DNA from: Apostichopus japonicus
Taxonomy: Eukaryota; Echinodermata; Holothuroidea; Aspidochirotida; Stichopodidae
Assembly: GCF_037975245.1 (NCBI RefSeq)
Contig: NC_092567.1
Location: forward strand, 7,564,714-7,628,713
Reading direction: 5' to 3'
DNA: 64,000 nucleotides
Each line of letters starts with the position of its first letter. The stretch's first letter is position 1. The notes beneath the pieces were generated by a model. It did not search any database, was not told where the DNA came from, and saw only the letters and a list, made by a program, of their open reading frames with translations. The translations under genes were made by a program, and so were the position numbers. This document shows positions 11,930 to 22,802 of the stretch, piece by piece.

Positions 11930-13480
11930 CACGGACCCAGCCATTTATCCTTTCATGACCTTTGACCCTAAATTTGTGTATACCTTCTAGACACTGGTGA
12001 AAAGCAATGCATAATGTGTTGGTCGCATTATCATAGGCATCGGAGTAAATTAAATCATTGACACCTAGATGACCGCATTTGACCTTTGACCCCATAACCG
12101 TTATTATGTTTTTGTTCTATTTTTATGTTTCTTTTGTTTGTTGTTTTCTATAATGCAGTTTCTTTTAAGAAGGCCTATTTGCTTTAAATTACATTACAAT
12201 CATGAGATTCAAAGCTTTCAATTTAAATTGGATTTTGAAAAAGGGTAAATCTGCAAAGTGGGTGTGTCGAATAGGCTACTAACACATTTGCGTGAATTTT
12301 GACCCCACAAGCAGAGGTCATATAATAAGGTAGTCATTGACTTTTCTTAATCTTTTATCAAGGCCTACAAGATGGCACATTTAGTTCTGTGTTTTGACCT
12401 TGTTTTCATTTTTTTGCACAGTTAACGTTTATGACCCTTGTGACGTCATGCATGACCTTCGACCCTAATTGAGCACAACCCAAATACACTGACTACATTT
12501 CATTCATATACCATACGGCCATAGGTCAGATGAAGAGGTCACCATTGACAAATTTCAAATTTCTGTCCGAAGCCAACATGCTGACACTGTTACTGTTGTC
12601 ATTTCAGATTGTTTGAATTGTGACCTTTCTTTGACCTTTGACCTCTTAACCCTATGTCAGACTTAAAGGTCACTGTGGACAATTTTGAATGTCTGCCAAA
12701 GTACGTGAACATGATGACTTTGTTACTTTTTTCCATTTCGGGTTGTTTGTGATTTGACCTTTCTTTGACCTTTGACCCCCTCAACCGTAAGTCAGACAAA
12801 GAGGTCGCTGTGGACTATTTTGGATGTCTACGAAAGGTGAGTATGAAGACTTTGTTACTTTTTTCCATTTGGGGTTGTTTGTGATTTGACATTTCTTTGA
12901 CCTTTGACCCCTTAACTGTAAGCTAGACAAAGAGGTCAATGTGGACAATTTTGGATGCCTGTGCAAGGTGAACATGTTGACACTGTTACTTTTGCCATTT
13001 GAGGTTGTTTGTGATTTGATCTTTCTTTGACCTTTGACCCATAACCATAGGTTGGACGAAGAGGTCACCGTGGACATTGTTTATGTTTGCCCAAGGCCAA
13101 CACATTGACACTGTTACTTTTATCATTTAAGCTTGTTTTACATTTGACCTTGTTTTTGACTCTTGTGACCCCAAATGACCTTTGATCAAAATTTCAAAAA
13201 TAAGTTTTGTAGAGGGCTTCAAGCTCTATCATATGCATAAGACATATGATCAGGCTACATAATCTGTAGGAGTAGCGTTTTTTGTAAATTTTACATCTTG
13301 ACCTTTGACCCCTTAACCGTATGTCAGATGAAAAGGTCAAAGTTGACTTTTGTCCGGTCATAATATACAAGATGAGATATTCAATTTTGCAATTTGAGCT
13401 TACTCTATTTTTTATGCAGTTAACCATTTTGACCCTAGTGACCCCTGTGTGACCTTTGACCGTATCTCTGTACAGCCTTA
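11930..13480. repeat. Degenerate ~130-bp satellite rich in TGACCTTTGACC
   Basis: The regular core, 12540-13200, repeats with starts at 12621, 12755, 12887, 13017 and 13145, so the spacing falls from 134 to 128 bp. Each unit carries TGACCTTTCTTTGACCTTTGACCCC, then an AGTCAGACAAAGAGGTCA-like block, a TGTGGACAATTTTG-like block, and a GTTACTTTT...CATTTGGGGTTG block. Diverged units extend the array on both sides. The word TGACCTTTGACC, or a close variant, starts at 11956, 12080, 12632, 12766, 12898, 13028, 13176, 13299 and 13450. No gene is seen in it. Confidence 0.85.
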
Positions 13481-13882
13481 GTACTGTACTGCACTTTGAC
13501 CATTTCTCTGCAAACCCTAACTTCACATAAAGCTGCCAAAAATACATCAAATCAGTCAAAATCTTTGAAAAGTTTCAAATGAAAAACATATTGCTACCTT
13601 ATAGAGCCTAGATGATAAACTTCCGCAGGGAAATTGAATCAACAGTAAAAAAGATAGTTTGGATACGTAATCCTTAGTTAGATTTCGTTCACGAATCATT
13701 TTGTGAATGGTCCTGGCCACAAACTTTTTCGGGTTTCTTACCCTCAACTTCATGGAGTTTGGAAAGCCGAAATTGCAAATAAATCAGATCATATCCCTAC
13801 ACTAGTTTGGAGTGCCCTAATTGCAAATAAACAAGTGCATATCCCGTCATACCCTAGCATATATTGAGGGAAAAAGTTGACC

Positions 13883-14142
13883 GTGGCTATTCTTACACCT
13901 AGTTGTAACAATTATTTATTAACTATTTTTACGACATCGGCGAATTCATGCGCAGTAAAGTAAATAAAGCAACTTCGCATGTAGTAGGGTTAATCCTGAC
14001 CTTAACCCTAACCCTAACCCTTACCCTAATCGGAAAACAATGGTTACTCCTAGTTGTAAAAATAGTACTCTTGGTTGTAAAAATAGCAACTGCGCATGCG
14101 TTATCCGAAATTATTGTTATGACTAGTCGTAAGAATAGCCAC
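13883..14142. mobile_element. Small MITE-like element with ~33-bp inverted ends
   Basis: The left end (gtggctattcttacacctag...) and the right end (...ctagtcgtaagaatagccac) are inverted copies of about 33 bp with a few mismatches. The element is 260 bp, has no coding capacity, and contains a short run of telomere-like repeats. The flanks show no clear target duplication. Confidence 0.65.
14000..14029. repeat. Interstitial telomere-like repeat
   Basis: About five units of CCCTAA type (ccttaaccctaaccctaac, then a cccttaccctaa variant). This is the complement of TTAGGG, the telomere repeat of echinoderms and most animals. The run is short and lies inside the small inverted-repeat element, so it does not mark a chromosome end. 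Confidence 0.8.
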
Positions 14143-14384
14143 TTTGAAAAAAAATTGTATTTAAAGTACCTTTTTTAACAGGTACTTGTGGTTGCGAGTC
14201 ATGCAATTGACCAATTTTGCATAATTCTACTAGGTAGGCCTAAAGTCAACTGATATTCTTATAATCCTTGTTTAGTGCTCTGATCTCGCTGGTAATGTCA
14301 CTAATCATCCTTTGCGAGATGTACACCAGTCTATTGCAGAGTACCGATGAAGATGTAGCCTACATCTTACAGCCTACATCCTTA

Positions 14385-14612
14385 CAGCCTACAGCCTACA
14401 TCTAAGGTCCCCGGTTCGAGTCACTCCCAGATATATGTCGACCAGTTACAGAGTTGTTGAAAATTAACAATTCATAATCATGGACGTTAAATATGAATGT
14501 GAGAGACTGACTTCGGTCAGCTTGCTGCTTTGATAAGCCAATTAGGCTTCTTCGCGAGTTCCTACTTGCAGGAGGATCTAATATACATACATACATGTAG
14601 CTATTATGGTTT
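14385..14612 (+). mobile_element. Candidate tRNA-derived SINE fragment
   Basis: GGTTCGAGTC at 14411-14420 matches a Pol III B-box. About 100 bases of non-tRNA body follow, with a CTGACTTCGGTCAG hairpin, and then a short (acat)n tail near 14585-14598. I could not find a convincing A-box at the expected distance upstream, so the 5' part may be lost. The call rests mainly on the B-box and the simple-sequence tail. Confidence 0.35.
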
Positions 14613-15241
14613 GTCCCGAACATATTTAGTCATATAGAGGCATAGGAACTGAGAGGGGGGGCGGGGGAGTCTTCGTATTGTTATGATACCAGGTGCGTAT
14701 CCGGGGTGGGGCGTTGGGGGCGCGCGCCCCCCGGGTAAGAAAAAGAGGAGAGAAAAAAAAAGAGAAGAAAAAAGGAAAAAAAGAGGGGAAAAAAGAGGAG
14801 GAGGAGAGGAAGGAAGGGAAAAGAAAAAGAAGAAAGAGAGAAAAAGGAGAAAAGGAGGGAGTAAAAGAAAAACGCGAAGACACCGGGAAGAGAAAGAGAA
14901 ACAGTGACATCATTACAGCGCTGAAGGGTAGCCAGTGACGGATCAATGATTTCGTAAAAGTTTGACTCACGCTACCCCTTACACCGACAACTCCATTTTT
15001 TTGACGTTTCCATTTTCCTCTCTCACTAATGATCTATAAATATACTATATATGGTCTATCATAACGCGTGTGTAGAATTGTGCTATGAAACCAACTGTGG
15101 CTGGTCTCGAACTCGACCGTGTCGTCGGGGAACATGACGCATTTTGGGATGGGGGCGACCGCCCGCCCCCCCATTCAGCATTTTTTTAAATGATATCGCT
15201 AAGTAATTTCAAAATAGAAAGTGCTTAGATGCAATTTACAA

Positions 15242-15420
15242 GGCCTGGGAAGTGTCATTTCCAGCAATCTGGGAGGCATTTTCGGCCAAAATTTGCTTGT
15301 ACGCTTCGCGCTAACAAATGGTCCTGGGTAGTGCCATTTCCAGCGATCTGGGAGGCATTTTCGGCCAAAATTTTCTTGTACGCTTCGCGCCAACATATGG
15401 TGGCGCTACGCTTAGATAAT
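15242..15420 (+). repeat. Tandem pair of the ~95-bp R2 module
   Basis: Two adjacent copies of a module of the form GGGAAGTGTCATTTCCAG...GGCATTTTCGGCCAAAAT...CTTGTACGCTTCGCGC. Related copies occur at 16035-16140 (inside the nested element) and 16750-16850, and inverted at about 50817-50920 and 52060-52155. The unit has no coding potential. Its reuse inside two different TIR elements is noted as a finding. Confidence 0.75.
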
Positions 15421-15834
15421 TTGCCTACAGGCTTCACCCCTCCCTTGGCAAATTCCTCGCTACGCGCGTGTTCGAATTTGTAACGCAAACAGCAGATATC
15501 ACATCATATCAGTGAGCATGAAAATGGCGTTCCAGGATGAAAAGCCTCAAAACTGTCTGACCTGCCTGAAAAAATAACCAAAATTGTTCGCGCGCTTCGC
15601 ACGCGTTCAACGTGTTAATGTCAATATCATATAAGCAAGCATCGGTTATTACATCGCATGCCATCATGTACCGTACGGTCCGTTAAAATTGCGCAGTATA
15701 CCGCGGGATGCTTATGTAAACAACGACATGTCTCATGTAGATGTATAAAAAACATGGAGGTCCAATTATGTCAAAACTCTCTTTTACATTGTAATGGCGA
15801 ATTAGGGGCTGCACCCCCACCGCGCAGTGGCGGA

Positions 15835-16200
15835 GCGTCCATACGGTCAGGGGGGCGGATGCCCCCCCCCCCCCCTGACGGACTCAAATGAACTGCTGGC
15901 GCCTTTTTCAGCTCTTTACCACTTTTTACTTATTCTAGATTATTAACTTTTTTATTGCGCTCTCATCTACTTATTGACATTTGTCACATTTTGTTTGTGT
16001 AATTTGGCGATGACACCTTATTCTTCGTTTATCTGCAGGCCCGGAAAGGGTCATTTCCGGCGATCTAGGGAGTATCTTTACTCAAAAATTTTCTGTACGC
16101 TACGCGCCAACCAGTGGTGGCGCTCCGCTTAGATAGTGTCGAAAGCGCCCCTACAGACCATTCTCGCCCCTCCTGACCAATAGCCCTAGCTCCGCCACTG
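15835..16200. mobile_element. Nested hAT-type MITE (366 bp)
   Basis: The ends are inverted: CAGTGGCGGAGC at the left and GCTCCGCCACTG at the right. It is flanked by an 8-bp near-duplication, CCACCGCG (15827-15834) and CCGCCGCG (16201-16208), with one mismatch. CAG-type termini and an 8-bp target duplication are the hallmarks of hAT transposons. The related copy of the host element at 50775-52690 lacks this insertion. The element has no coding capacity. Confidence 0.8.
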
Positions 16201-16895
16201 CCGCCGCGCCTCCTACGCCTATGTGTGTAGTGTTCGGTTTTCGGAAATATCTGCTATTTTTTCATTTCCTTCAACCAAGTTTTATAATAGCCGTTATAAG
16301 AGGTTTTATTATTTGTACATGCACCAATAAATTAACTGTGTCTGAATTTTCGAAAATTTCTGACCAACATTCTGCATCACACTTCCCTCTACTCGTGCAA
16401 TTTTGACCGGTCTGTTCGGGGTTGAAGGAAGTTTTTCTATATTGGTTGTCCATAGATGACATTTTTTACAACATTATGGGTGTGTTTTCAAGTGAGTTTA
16501 TTCACGAGAAATGTGAATTTTCAAATTCTAAACAAATACGGGGCTTAAAACCTTGAAAAGTGGGGTTGACGGGTATTGTGGGCCGCGACGTAGAATCACC
16601 TACAAAAGCAAAGACCCACAGGAGATGCGATCAGGTCGAACATGATGTGTGCCGGGTTGACAATCTTCAAAAAGGTTATGGATGGGAAAAAACTATTAGG
16701 AAATACTTGGTTCTCAGGCAAAAAGTGTACATCTGGTTGGTCATTTCAAGCCTGAGAAGTGCCGTTTCCGGTGATCTGGGGGGTATCAAAACAAGAAATT
16801 TTCGTGTACGCTGCGCGCCAACCGATGGTGGCGCTCCGCTTAGATAGTAATTCGCGCCCCCCGGGTTTGAAAATCCTGGATACGCGCCTGGATAC

Positions 16896-17267
16896 GGTAT
16901 CATGGATACTTTATAGGCTTACGTGGGCTTGTTATTCGCGTTCTACTTGCCAGATATATTTATACTTTATTGTGAAATTGATTGATAGAAATGGGACAGG
17001 GCCCACCTTCACGGGTCACTTCTCGCATAACCGAAAGAACTTGGACAACGGAATGAAAATGAAGAACGGAATGTAATTAGACAACGGGAGTTTTCGCGAC
17101 GGCAACATATTCTGCAACTGTAACATAAATCATAAATGGGGTACAAACGGCGTGCATTACGATTGACCTTAACCTTTGACGTTGAATTTATGAACCGCCT
17201 AACCATGTTTTTACATGAAGTTTACCTTCCGCTCGCTCATTCACATTAATTGTATGCTTGTTCAAGC
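16896..17267. other. No gene recognised
   Basis: Unique-looking spacer between the R2 element and the 5.5-kb fold-back element. No motif-bearing frame. Confidence 0.5.
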
Positions 17268-17278
17268 CTCAAGGAACG
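17268..17278. repeat. 11-bp target duplication, left
   Basis: CTCAAGGAACG, repeated in the same orientation at 22803-22813 directly outside the other end of the fold-back element. Confidence 0.8.
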
Positions 17279-17795
17279 ATTTTTGCACAGGGGAGCGATA
17301 GCTCCCACTAGTTTATGGAACGCAAATATGGAACGCGAAAAGGGCAACCATATTTCGCTGTCTAAACTAAAGTTGTTGCTGCTGTTTTATCATGTTGTTG
17401 CTCAAACTTACATTGTTGTCTAAACTTACGTTGTCTAAACTTATGTTGTTGTCTAAACTTGTCTAAACTAACGTTATTGCCCATTCACGTGATGTAAAAA
17501 ATATGGGCATTTCGCGCGAAATTCGACTTGCGCTGTATATGCATACTCGTCGTTAATTGACTGACCAATTACGAAATAGTCAGTAAGATTGACACATATC
17601 CCGACCCAATTACAAGCCGGTCAACGCTCTCCACCATGCTACATACATGAGCTGACCCCGCCCACTTTGCTCCTCTAGTAACTTCCGTTTATGCGAAGAA
17701 CAAAGGCGGCCTTGTCCACAGGACTGTTTTCCTAAACCCAGGCAGCAAGAACCTACGAAGATCTAGAGAGGACATGGTTAAAAAAAAGAAATTTA

Positions 17796-18025
17796 CGTAC
17801 GTACGTAATAATTATCACGTACGTACGTGATAATACTACGTACGTACGTAATAATATCACGTACGTACGTGGTATTACTACGTACGTACATCATAATTAC
17901 TACGTACGTACGTGATAATTACTATGTACGTACGTAATAATTACTACGGTACGTACTTATGTAGGGATTATCACGTACGTATTTAATAATTATAACGAAT
18001 GTAGGCCAACGTATACGTACGTGTT
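17796..18025. repeat. ACGTACGT palindrome array, left arm
   Basis: Repeated ACGTACGTACGT cores separated by AT-rich words (aataattatc, ataatact, aattacta). Each core is self-complementary. The mirrored array in the right arm lies at 22386-22500. Confidence 0.9.
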
Positions 18026-18435
18026 TAGTGATATATATGTTAACACTTGTCTAACGTAAGCGAGCCTACGTTATATACTGCGGGTGATACATCTTCATAT
18101 CAAAGATCGAGAGGGATGAACTTGTTCGTATGTACATTAATTTAGGGTATAGTCAGAAGGAAATCCTTTATTACTTTGACAGCAAAGCATCGGATAATAG
18201 TTAGGCGAAAGACATCTCAGACGCATTTTGAGGAGCCTTTTCTTTTATCGCATGAAACATTCAGACATTGTGGATGTGGAGATTTTTATATTGTGGCAAG
18301 CCTAAGCACAGACTGTGGTGTTAGTCGAACGAACGTACCAATTGTCTGTCTCCGGCATTTTTTAGTTACTATAAGTATAAGCTTGACTTCTGTGGTGTAC
18401 GTATCTTGCATGTTGACAAATATGTTACAGTATTA

Positions 18436-19345
18436 GACCGGCAGCCCAGTGCACTTTGATCAAACGAACGAGGTACCAATATCTGAGTATTGGAACATTT
18501 GTGGAAAAACCCAATATATCCAAAAGTGGATGTCTGCCGTGGTCGCTCTGCTGCATGTGGCCCCTGGGGCCGGTTAAAGGGGGCCCAAAAATGCATCTGA
18601 TCAAACGAACGAGGTACCACTTGAAACCAATGTCAACTTAATGCATGAATGCCACATAGTACTGAATGGCCCATGCCAGACACATTTTCTGCTGCAAAGG
18701 GCCCGCCAGACGCCCAAGAAGGGCCCCTAAAAAAATGTATCTGATCAAACGAACGAGGTACCACTTGAAACCAATGTCAACTTAATGCATGAATGCCACA
18801 AAGTACTGAATGGCCCATGCCAGACAAATTTTCTGCTGCTAAGGGCCCACCAGACGCCCCCAAATATGGCCCAAATGCCCGTTAGCATAGCATTGACCCA
18901 GATTAAATATGCAAGGAACCACTCAAAACCGGTTTGGAATGTTCGGGTTGATCTTACAGACTATGGAAATCATCATGCCAGACACATTTTCTGCTACAAA
19001 GGGCCCGCCAGACGCCCCAAAAGGGTCCATAAAAATGCATTTGATCAAACGAACGAGGTACCACTTGAAACCAATGTCAACTTAATGCATGAATGCCACA
19101 AAGTATTGAATGGCCCATGCCAGACAAATTTTCTGCTGCTAAGGGCCCGCCAGACGCCCCCAAATATGGCCCAAATGCCCGTTAGCGTAGCATTGACCCA
19201 GATTAAATATGCAAGGTACCACTCAAAATCGGTTTGGAATGTTCGGGTTGATCTTACAGACTATGGAAATCATCATGCCAGACAAATTTTCTGCTACAAA
19301 CGGGCTAACAGATACACTAAAAAAGGGCCCCCAAATTGGCCATGA
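18436..19345. repeat. Tandem block of the left fold-back arm
   Basis: Compound tandem units each beginning TGATCAAACGAACGAGGTACC (near 18458, 18600, 18743 and 19045) and carrying CCAGACAAATTTTCTGCTGC and AAGGGCCCGCCAGACGCCC. Unit lengths alternate between about 140 and 300 bp because some units carry an extra segment (GACCCAGATTAAATATGCAA). Open frames across it (18785-19345, and the mirror at 21556-21978) are repeat artefacts. Confidence 0.85.
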
Positions 19346-20349
19346 TCAATCATAGTTGGTACCACACAAAACCAATATTAAATGCAAAGGTACTTTCCAC
19401 AGAGTAAAGAACTGCCAATGCAAGACAAATTTTCTTCTGCATAGGTCCCACCAGATAGAAAGTATAGGGGGCCCAATGCGGCCCTATATGGGCCTAATGA
19501 ATTGTATATCGATGCAGACTATATGTGCCTTGTGACATGACATTTGTAGCATTCCGCAGAGTAAAGAAATGCCAATACAATACAAATTTTCTTCTGCAAA
19601 GTGCCCACTACATGTAAAAAAAATATGCAGTTTAAATAGTTAAGATACCACAAGAAACCAATCTACATTTCATTGAGGAAAACAAAAATGACGCGAACTC
19701 AGTCTTTGAGGGAGATCCTGACAGTTATAATGCATTCTCAAATCCATTCTTTTTCCTTTTATCCATTCTTTTTCCTTTTATCCAGTCAGTACTTTGTATC
19801 GTGAGCAGTGTTTAACTTGGCAGTTACTTTGTTTCGCTGGAAACACTGGAGCAGATTAAAATCAGTTTATGTATTGTAAATAAGAAACCCAAAATCATTT
19901 TGTATCTCAAAACACTGTGTTTACGTTAGCATTGTAAATCTACAAAGTTTAAAATCTTGAGAAAGAACGCTGAAGTGTCATCTTAAGACATACATGTAGT
20001 CGAACAAAAGAGATTGTTTTGTTTCTTAAGCTCAGACAAAGAAAAATTATCAAACAATGGTGAAAATGCTTTATAACGCGTACTTAACGATAAAGGTTTG
20101 GGTTGCAACTATCCAATGTGGTTTTTAAAAGATACATAATTGAAGCATAGAAATGTTTATGTACCTTCATGCTAGGTACACTCTTTAAAGGACTTAATAT
20201 GCTAAGATTGAACAAACAGATACTGATATCACCACGTATGACTCCATTTCTTGATACAAAATATAAAATGAGTAATTGGCCTATGTTACTCCATCTTGGT
20301 CTTTTAGAACTTCCATCATTACACTAATTCAATTCGAATAGCTTCGAAT

Positions 20350-20475
20350 AGCTCTTTCAGCGTCGCTGGCCCTAGACTTTGGAACGCTCTCCCCGTCGAC
20401 ACAAGAAATTCGAAGACCATCAGAACTTTTAAAGCTGCTTAAAAGACTCATTTATTTAAGAAATCGTTTTCATAA
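20350..20475 (+). pseudogene. C-terminal fragment of a non-LTR retrotransposon ORF2
   Basis: The conceptual frame reads SSFSVAGPRLWNALPVDTRN and onward to a stop at 20440-20442, then KTHLFKKSFS and a stop at 20473-20475. The pattern FSVAGPRLWNALP followed by a basic FK..LK.hLF tail is the standard C-terminus of CR1/L2/Jockey-group ORF2 proteins. Only this end survives. The first stop interrupts what is normally continuous. The downstream TGCGCTATACCAAG resembles the 3' end of such elements. It lies in the spacer of the fold-back element, so it was captured or inserted there. Confidence 0.75.
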
Positions 20476-20930
20476 TTGTTTTGTTTGTTCAGCGCCATTG
20501 AGTGTTTTTTACAGTAATGTGCGCTATACCAAGTTTTACTACCTTAACCCTTAACAAGTCAAACAAATAGATGAGGTATCCATTTTTCAGAAATATGAAT
20601 ACTAGATGAGGGTTTTTGTTTTCATCTATGAAGGAATCTTTTACCTTTCAAGAAAGTCATCTTGCTAGTTTAAAATGTACTAAAATCATAATTGGCAAAG
20701 ATAGTAACAAAAGATCACTATGTGATTACTCTGAACATGACACATGTTAGGTTCGAAGTATAAGAACTGAGAATTCATGTCTCTTGACCGTGATTAAACA
20801 CTGGAGTGTGTGCATTGTAAAAAGACACTGCATTTGCCATTCAGACAGATCTCAAAAGAATCATTAGTAAGTTTATGAAAATTAAGTATTCCCATGAACT
20901 TGATTCTAAAAAGACAATGGAAGCTCAAAT

Positions 20931-21149
20931 CTATGTTTCATTGTCGGAATCATCACTCCAAGATGGTTCAGTACTTGAATCATCGGCATCAAACTCGGAA
21001 GCCACGTCTGGTCGGCTACTTTGAAAATCTTCGCTCAGTTCCCCCTCTTGGAATAGATGATCTTGGAGAGCCGGTCCCTCAAACCAGTCAGGGCTGTAGC
21101 ACCCATTCTTGCTCTTCCAACCGTAGTTCTGTGGATCCAAGCCAGGCAA
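20931..21149 (-). pseudogene. Unrecognised acidic-tail reading frame in fold-back spacer
   Basis: On the minus strand a 72-codon frame contains LDPQNYGWKSKNGCYSPDWF, then an acid- and Ser-rich tail (SEFDADDSSTEPSWSDDSD) and a stop. The composition looks protein-like, not random, and it sits where a fold-back element could carry captured or transposon-derived coding sequence. I do not recognise the family, and no full-length frame surrounds it. It could be a fragment of a transposon-encoded protein. Chance is not excluded. Confidence 0.3.
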
Positions 21150-21555
21150 GACTCTTCCTCAGAGTGTTAGAATTATAATGTGGGGAACTGTAATTTTTGC
21201 CCAGGCCAGCAAATCCCAAAATATTTAGAGGCTTAGGTGAAAGTGTTATCTTTATTTTGCTTAGAGCAGCGAATAGCTATATAAGATAAAACACTGGTCT
21301 TGTGTACAGTAACTCCAATTTATGCTGGAAACAATATAATCATGAGCTTGAAATGTCATGTTACAAGGCACATATATCCAATTCTTTAGACCCATATATA
21401 GGGCCACATTGGGCCACCTATTCTTTCTATCTGGTGGGACCTATGCAGAAGAAAATTTGTCTTGCATTGGCAGTTCTTTACTCTGTGGAAAGTACCTTTG
21501 CATTTAATATTGTTTTTGTGTGGTTCCAAACCGGTTTGAGTGGTACCTTGCATAT

Positions 21556-22330
21556 TTAATCTGGGTCAATGCTACGATAATGGGCATTTTGGGCCATATT
21601 TGGGGGTGTCTGGCGGGCCCTTAGCAGTAGAAAATTTGTCTGGCATAGGCCATGCAGTACTTTGTGGCATTCATGCATTAAGTTGACATTGGTTTCAAGT
21701 GGTACCTCGTTCGTTTGATCAAATGCATTTTTATGGGCCCTTTTGGGGCGTCTGGCGGGCCCTTTGTAGCAGAAAATTTGTCTGGCATGATGATTTCCAT
21801 AGTCTGTAAGATCAACCCGAACATTCCAAACCGGTTTTGAGTGGTACCTTGCATATTTAATCTGGGTCAATGCTACGCTAATGGGCATTTGGGCCATATT
21901 TGGGGGCGTCTGGCGGGCCCTTAGCAGCAGAAAATTTGTCTGGCATAGGCCATGCAGTACTTTGTGGCATTCATGCATTAAGTTGACATTGGTTTCAAGT
22001 GGTACCTCGTTCGTTTGATCAGATGCATTTTTTTAGGGGCCCTTCTTGGGCGTCTGGCGGGCCCTTTGCAGCAGAAAATTTGTCTGGCATGGGCCATGCA
22101 GTACTATGTGGCATTCATGCATTAAGTTGACATTGGTTTCAAGTGGTACCTCGTTCGTTTGATCAGAAGCATTTTTGGGCCCCCTTTAACCGGCCCCAGG
22201 GGCCACATGCAGCAGAGCGACCACGGCAGACATACACTTTTGGATATACTGGGTTTTTCCACAAATGTTCCAATACTCAGATATTGGTACCTCGTTCGTT
22301 TGATCAAAGTGCACTGGGCTGCCGGTCTAT
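21556..22330. repeat. Tandem block of the right fold-back arm
   Basis: Inverted counterpart of 18436-19345. The same GATCAAACGAACGAGGTACC-type units appear as their complement near 21700, 22003, 22143 and 22285. The segment nearest the palindrome array (22140-22330) matches 18436-18640 almost base for base. Confidence 0.85.
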
Positions 22331-22385
22331 ATGTACGTACCGCGAACCGCCACTTCTTACTATCTTCAGTATAGAACGTAAAATT

Positions 22386-22500
22386 ATCACGTACCGTACG
22401 TACGTGATAAATATCACGTACGTACGTAATATTTATTACGTACGTACGTACGTTATAAATATTACGTACGTACGTAATAAATATTACGTACGTACGAAAT
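22386..22500. repeat. ACGTACGT palindrome array, right arm
   Basis: Mirror of 17796-18025 and about half as long: repeated ACGTACGTACGT cores separated by gataaatatc and aatatttatt words. Confidence 0.9.
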
Positions 22501-22802
22501 AATTTTTTTTTACCATGTCCTCTCTAGATCTTCGTAAGAACCAACCCCCTGCGTATAGTAATCATATGAAGCCCACGTGGTAAAGCAATTGTTGAACTGC
22601 GCCGATGGCAACAACGTAAGTTAGACAACGAAATCAGTTTGGACGCGCGAAAGGGCAAACTGATTACGTAGTCTAATCTAAGTTTGCTGTTGCTCAAACT
22701 CACGTTGATGTCTAAAATTCCGTTAAACTTAGCAACGAAATAAGTTTGCCTTATTCGCGTTCCATAGACTAGTGGGAGCTATCGCTCCCCTGTGCATAAA
22801 TT

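Larger units (their letters stand above)
14690..16890 (+). mobile_element. 2.2-kb TIR element, family R2, copy 1
   Basis: The ends are inverted: CAGGTGCGTATCC at the left and GGATACGCGCCTG at the right, with one mismatch over 13 bp. The element is flanked by GATAC on both sides (14685-14689 and 16891-16895), a possible 5-bp target duplication. The interior has, in order: a GC-rich subterminus (gcgcgcgcccccc); a ~170-bp purine tract (14735-14905); and a ~95-bp module seen in direct tandem at 15242-15420 and again near the right end at 16750-16850. No transposase frame is visible, so it is non-autonomous. A second, inverted copy lies at 50775-52690. A 366-bp hAT-type element is nested inside at 15835-16200. 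Confidence 0.75.
17279..22802. mobile_element. 5.5-kb fold-back transposon with compound arms
   Basis: The termini are inverted copies: TTTTTGCACAGGGGAGCGAT at the left, its inverted counterpart ending CTGTGCATAAATT at the right. They are bounded by the 11-bp direct repeat CTCAAGGAACG. The left arm runs to about 19555 and the right arm starts near 21335, leaving a ~1.8-kb spacer. Each arm has the same ordered modules, mirrored: a terminal block with TCTAAACTTA-type repeats; a conserved block TACGAAGATCTAGAGAGGAC; an ACGTACGT palindrome array; and a tandem block with GATCAAACGAACGAGGTACC. Long inverted arms built of tandem repeats with a 9-11-bp duplication are typical of fold-back or Mutator-like elements (family knowledge). 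No transposase was seen. Confidence 0.85.

Noticed and set aside
13990-14031. Chromosome end suggested by CCCTAA repeats
   Set aside because: Only about five units, inside a small inverted-repeat element, with unrelated sequence on both sides.
14401-14425. Functional tRNA gene
   Set aside because: A B-box-like GGTTCGAGTC is present, but no cloverleaf with matching acceptor arms could be drawn around it.
14626-14970. 114-codon Phe/Ser-rich frame and the overlapping Lys/Glu/Arg-rich frames
   Set aside because: They read the purine/pyrimidine tract of the R2 element. The equivalent tract in copy 2 (52442-52801) gives similar artefacts.
18785-19345. 186-codon open frame with internal repeats
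   Set aside because: It lies wholly in the tandem block of the fold-back arm, and the same peptide appears from the mirror arm (21556-21978). The openness follows from unit lengths, with no protein motif.
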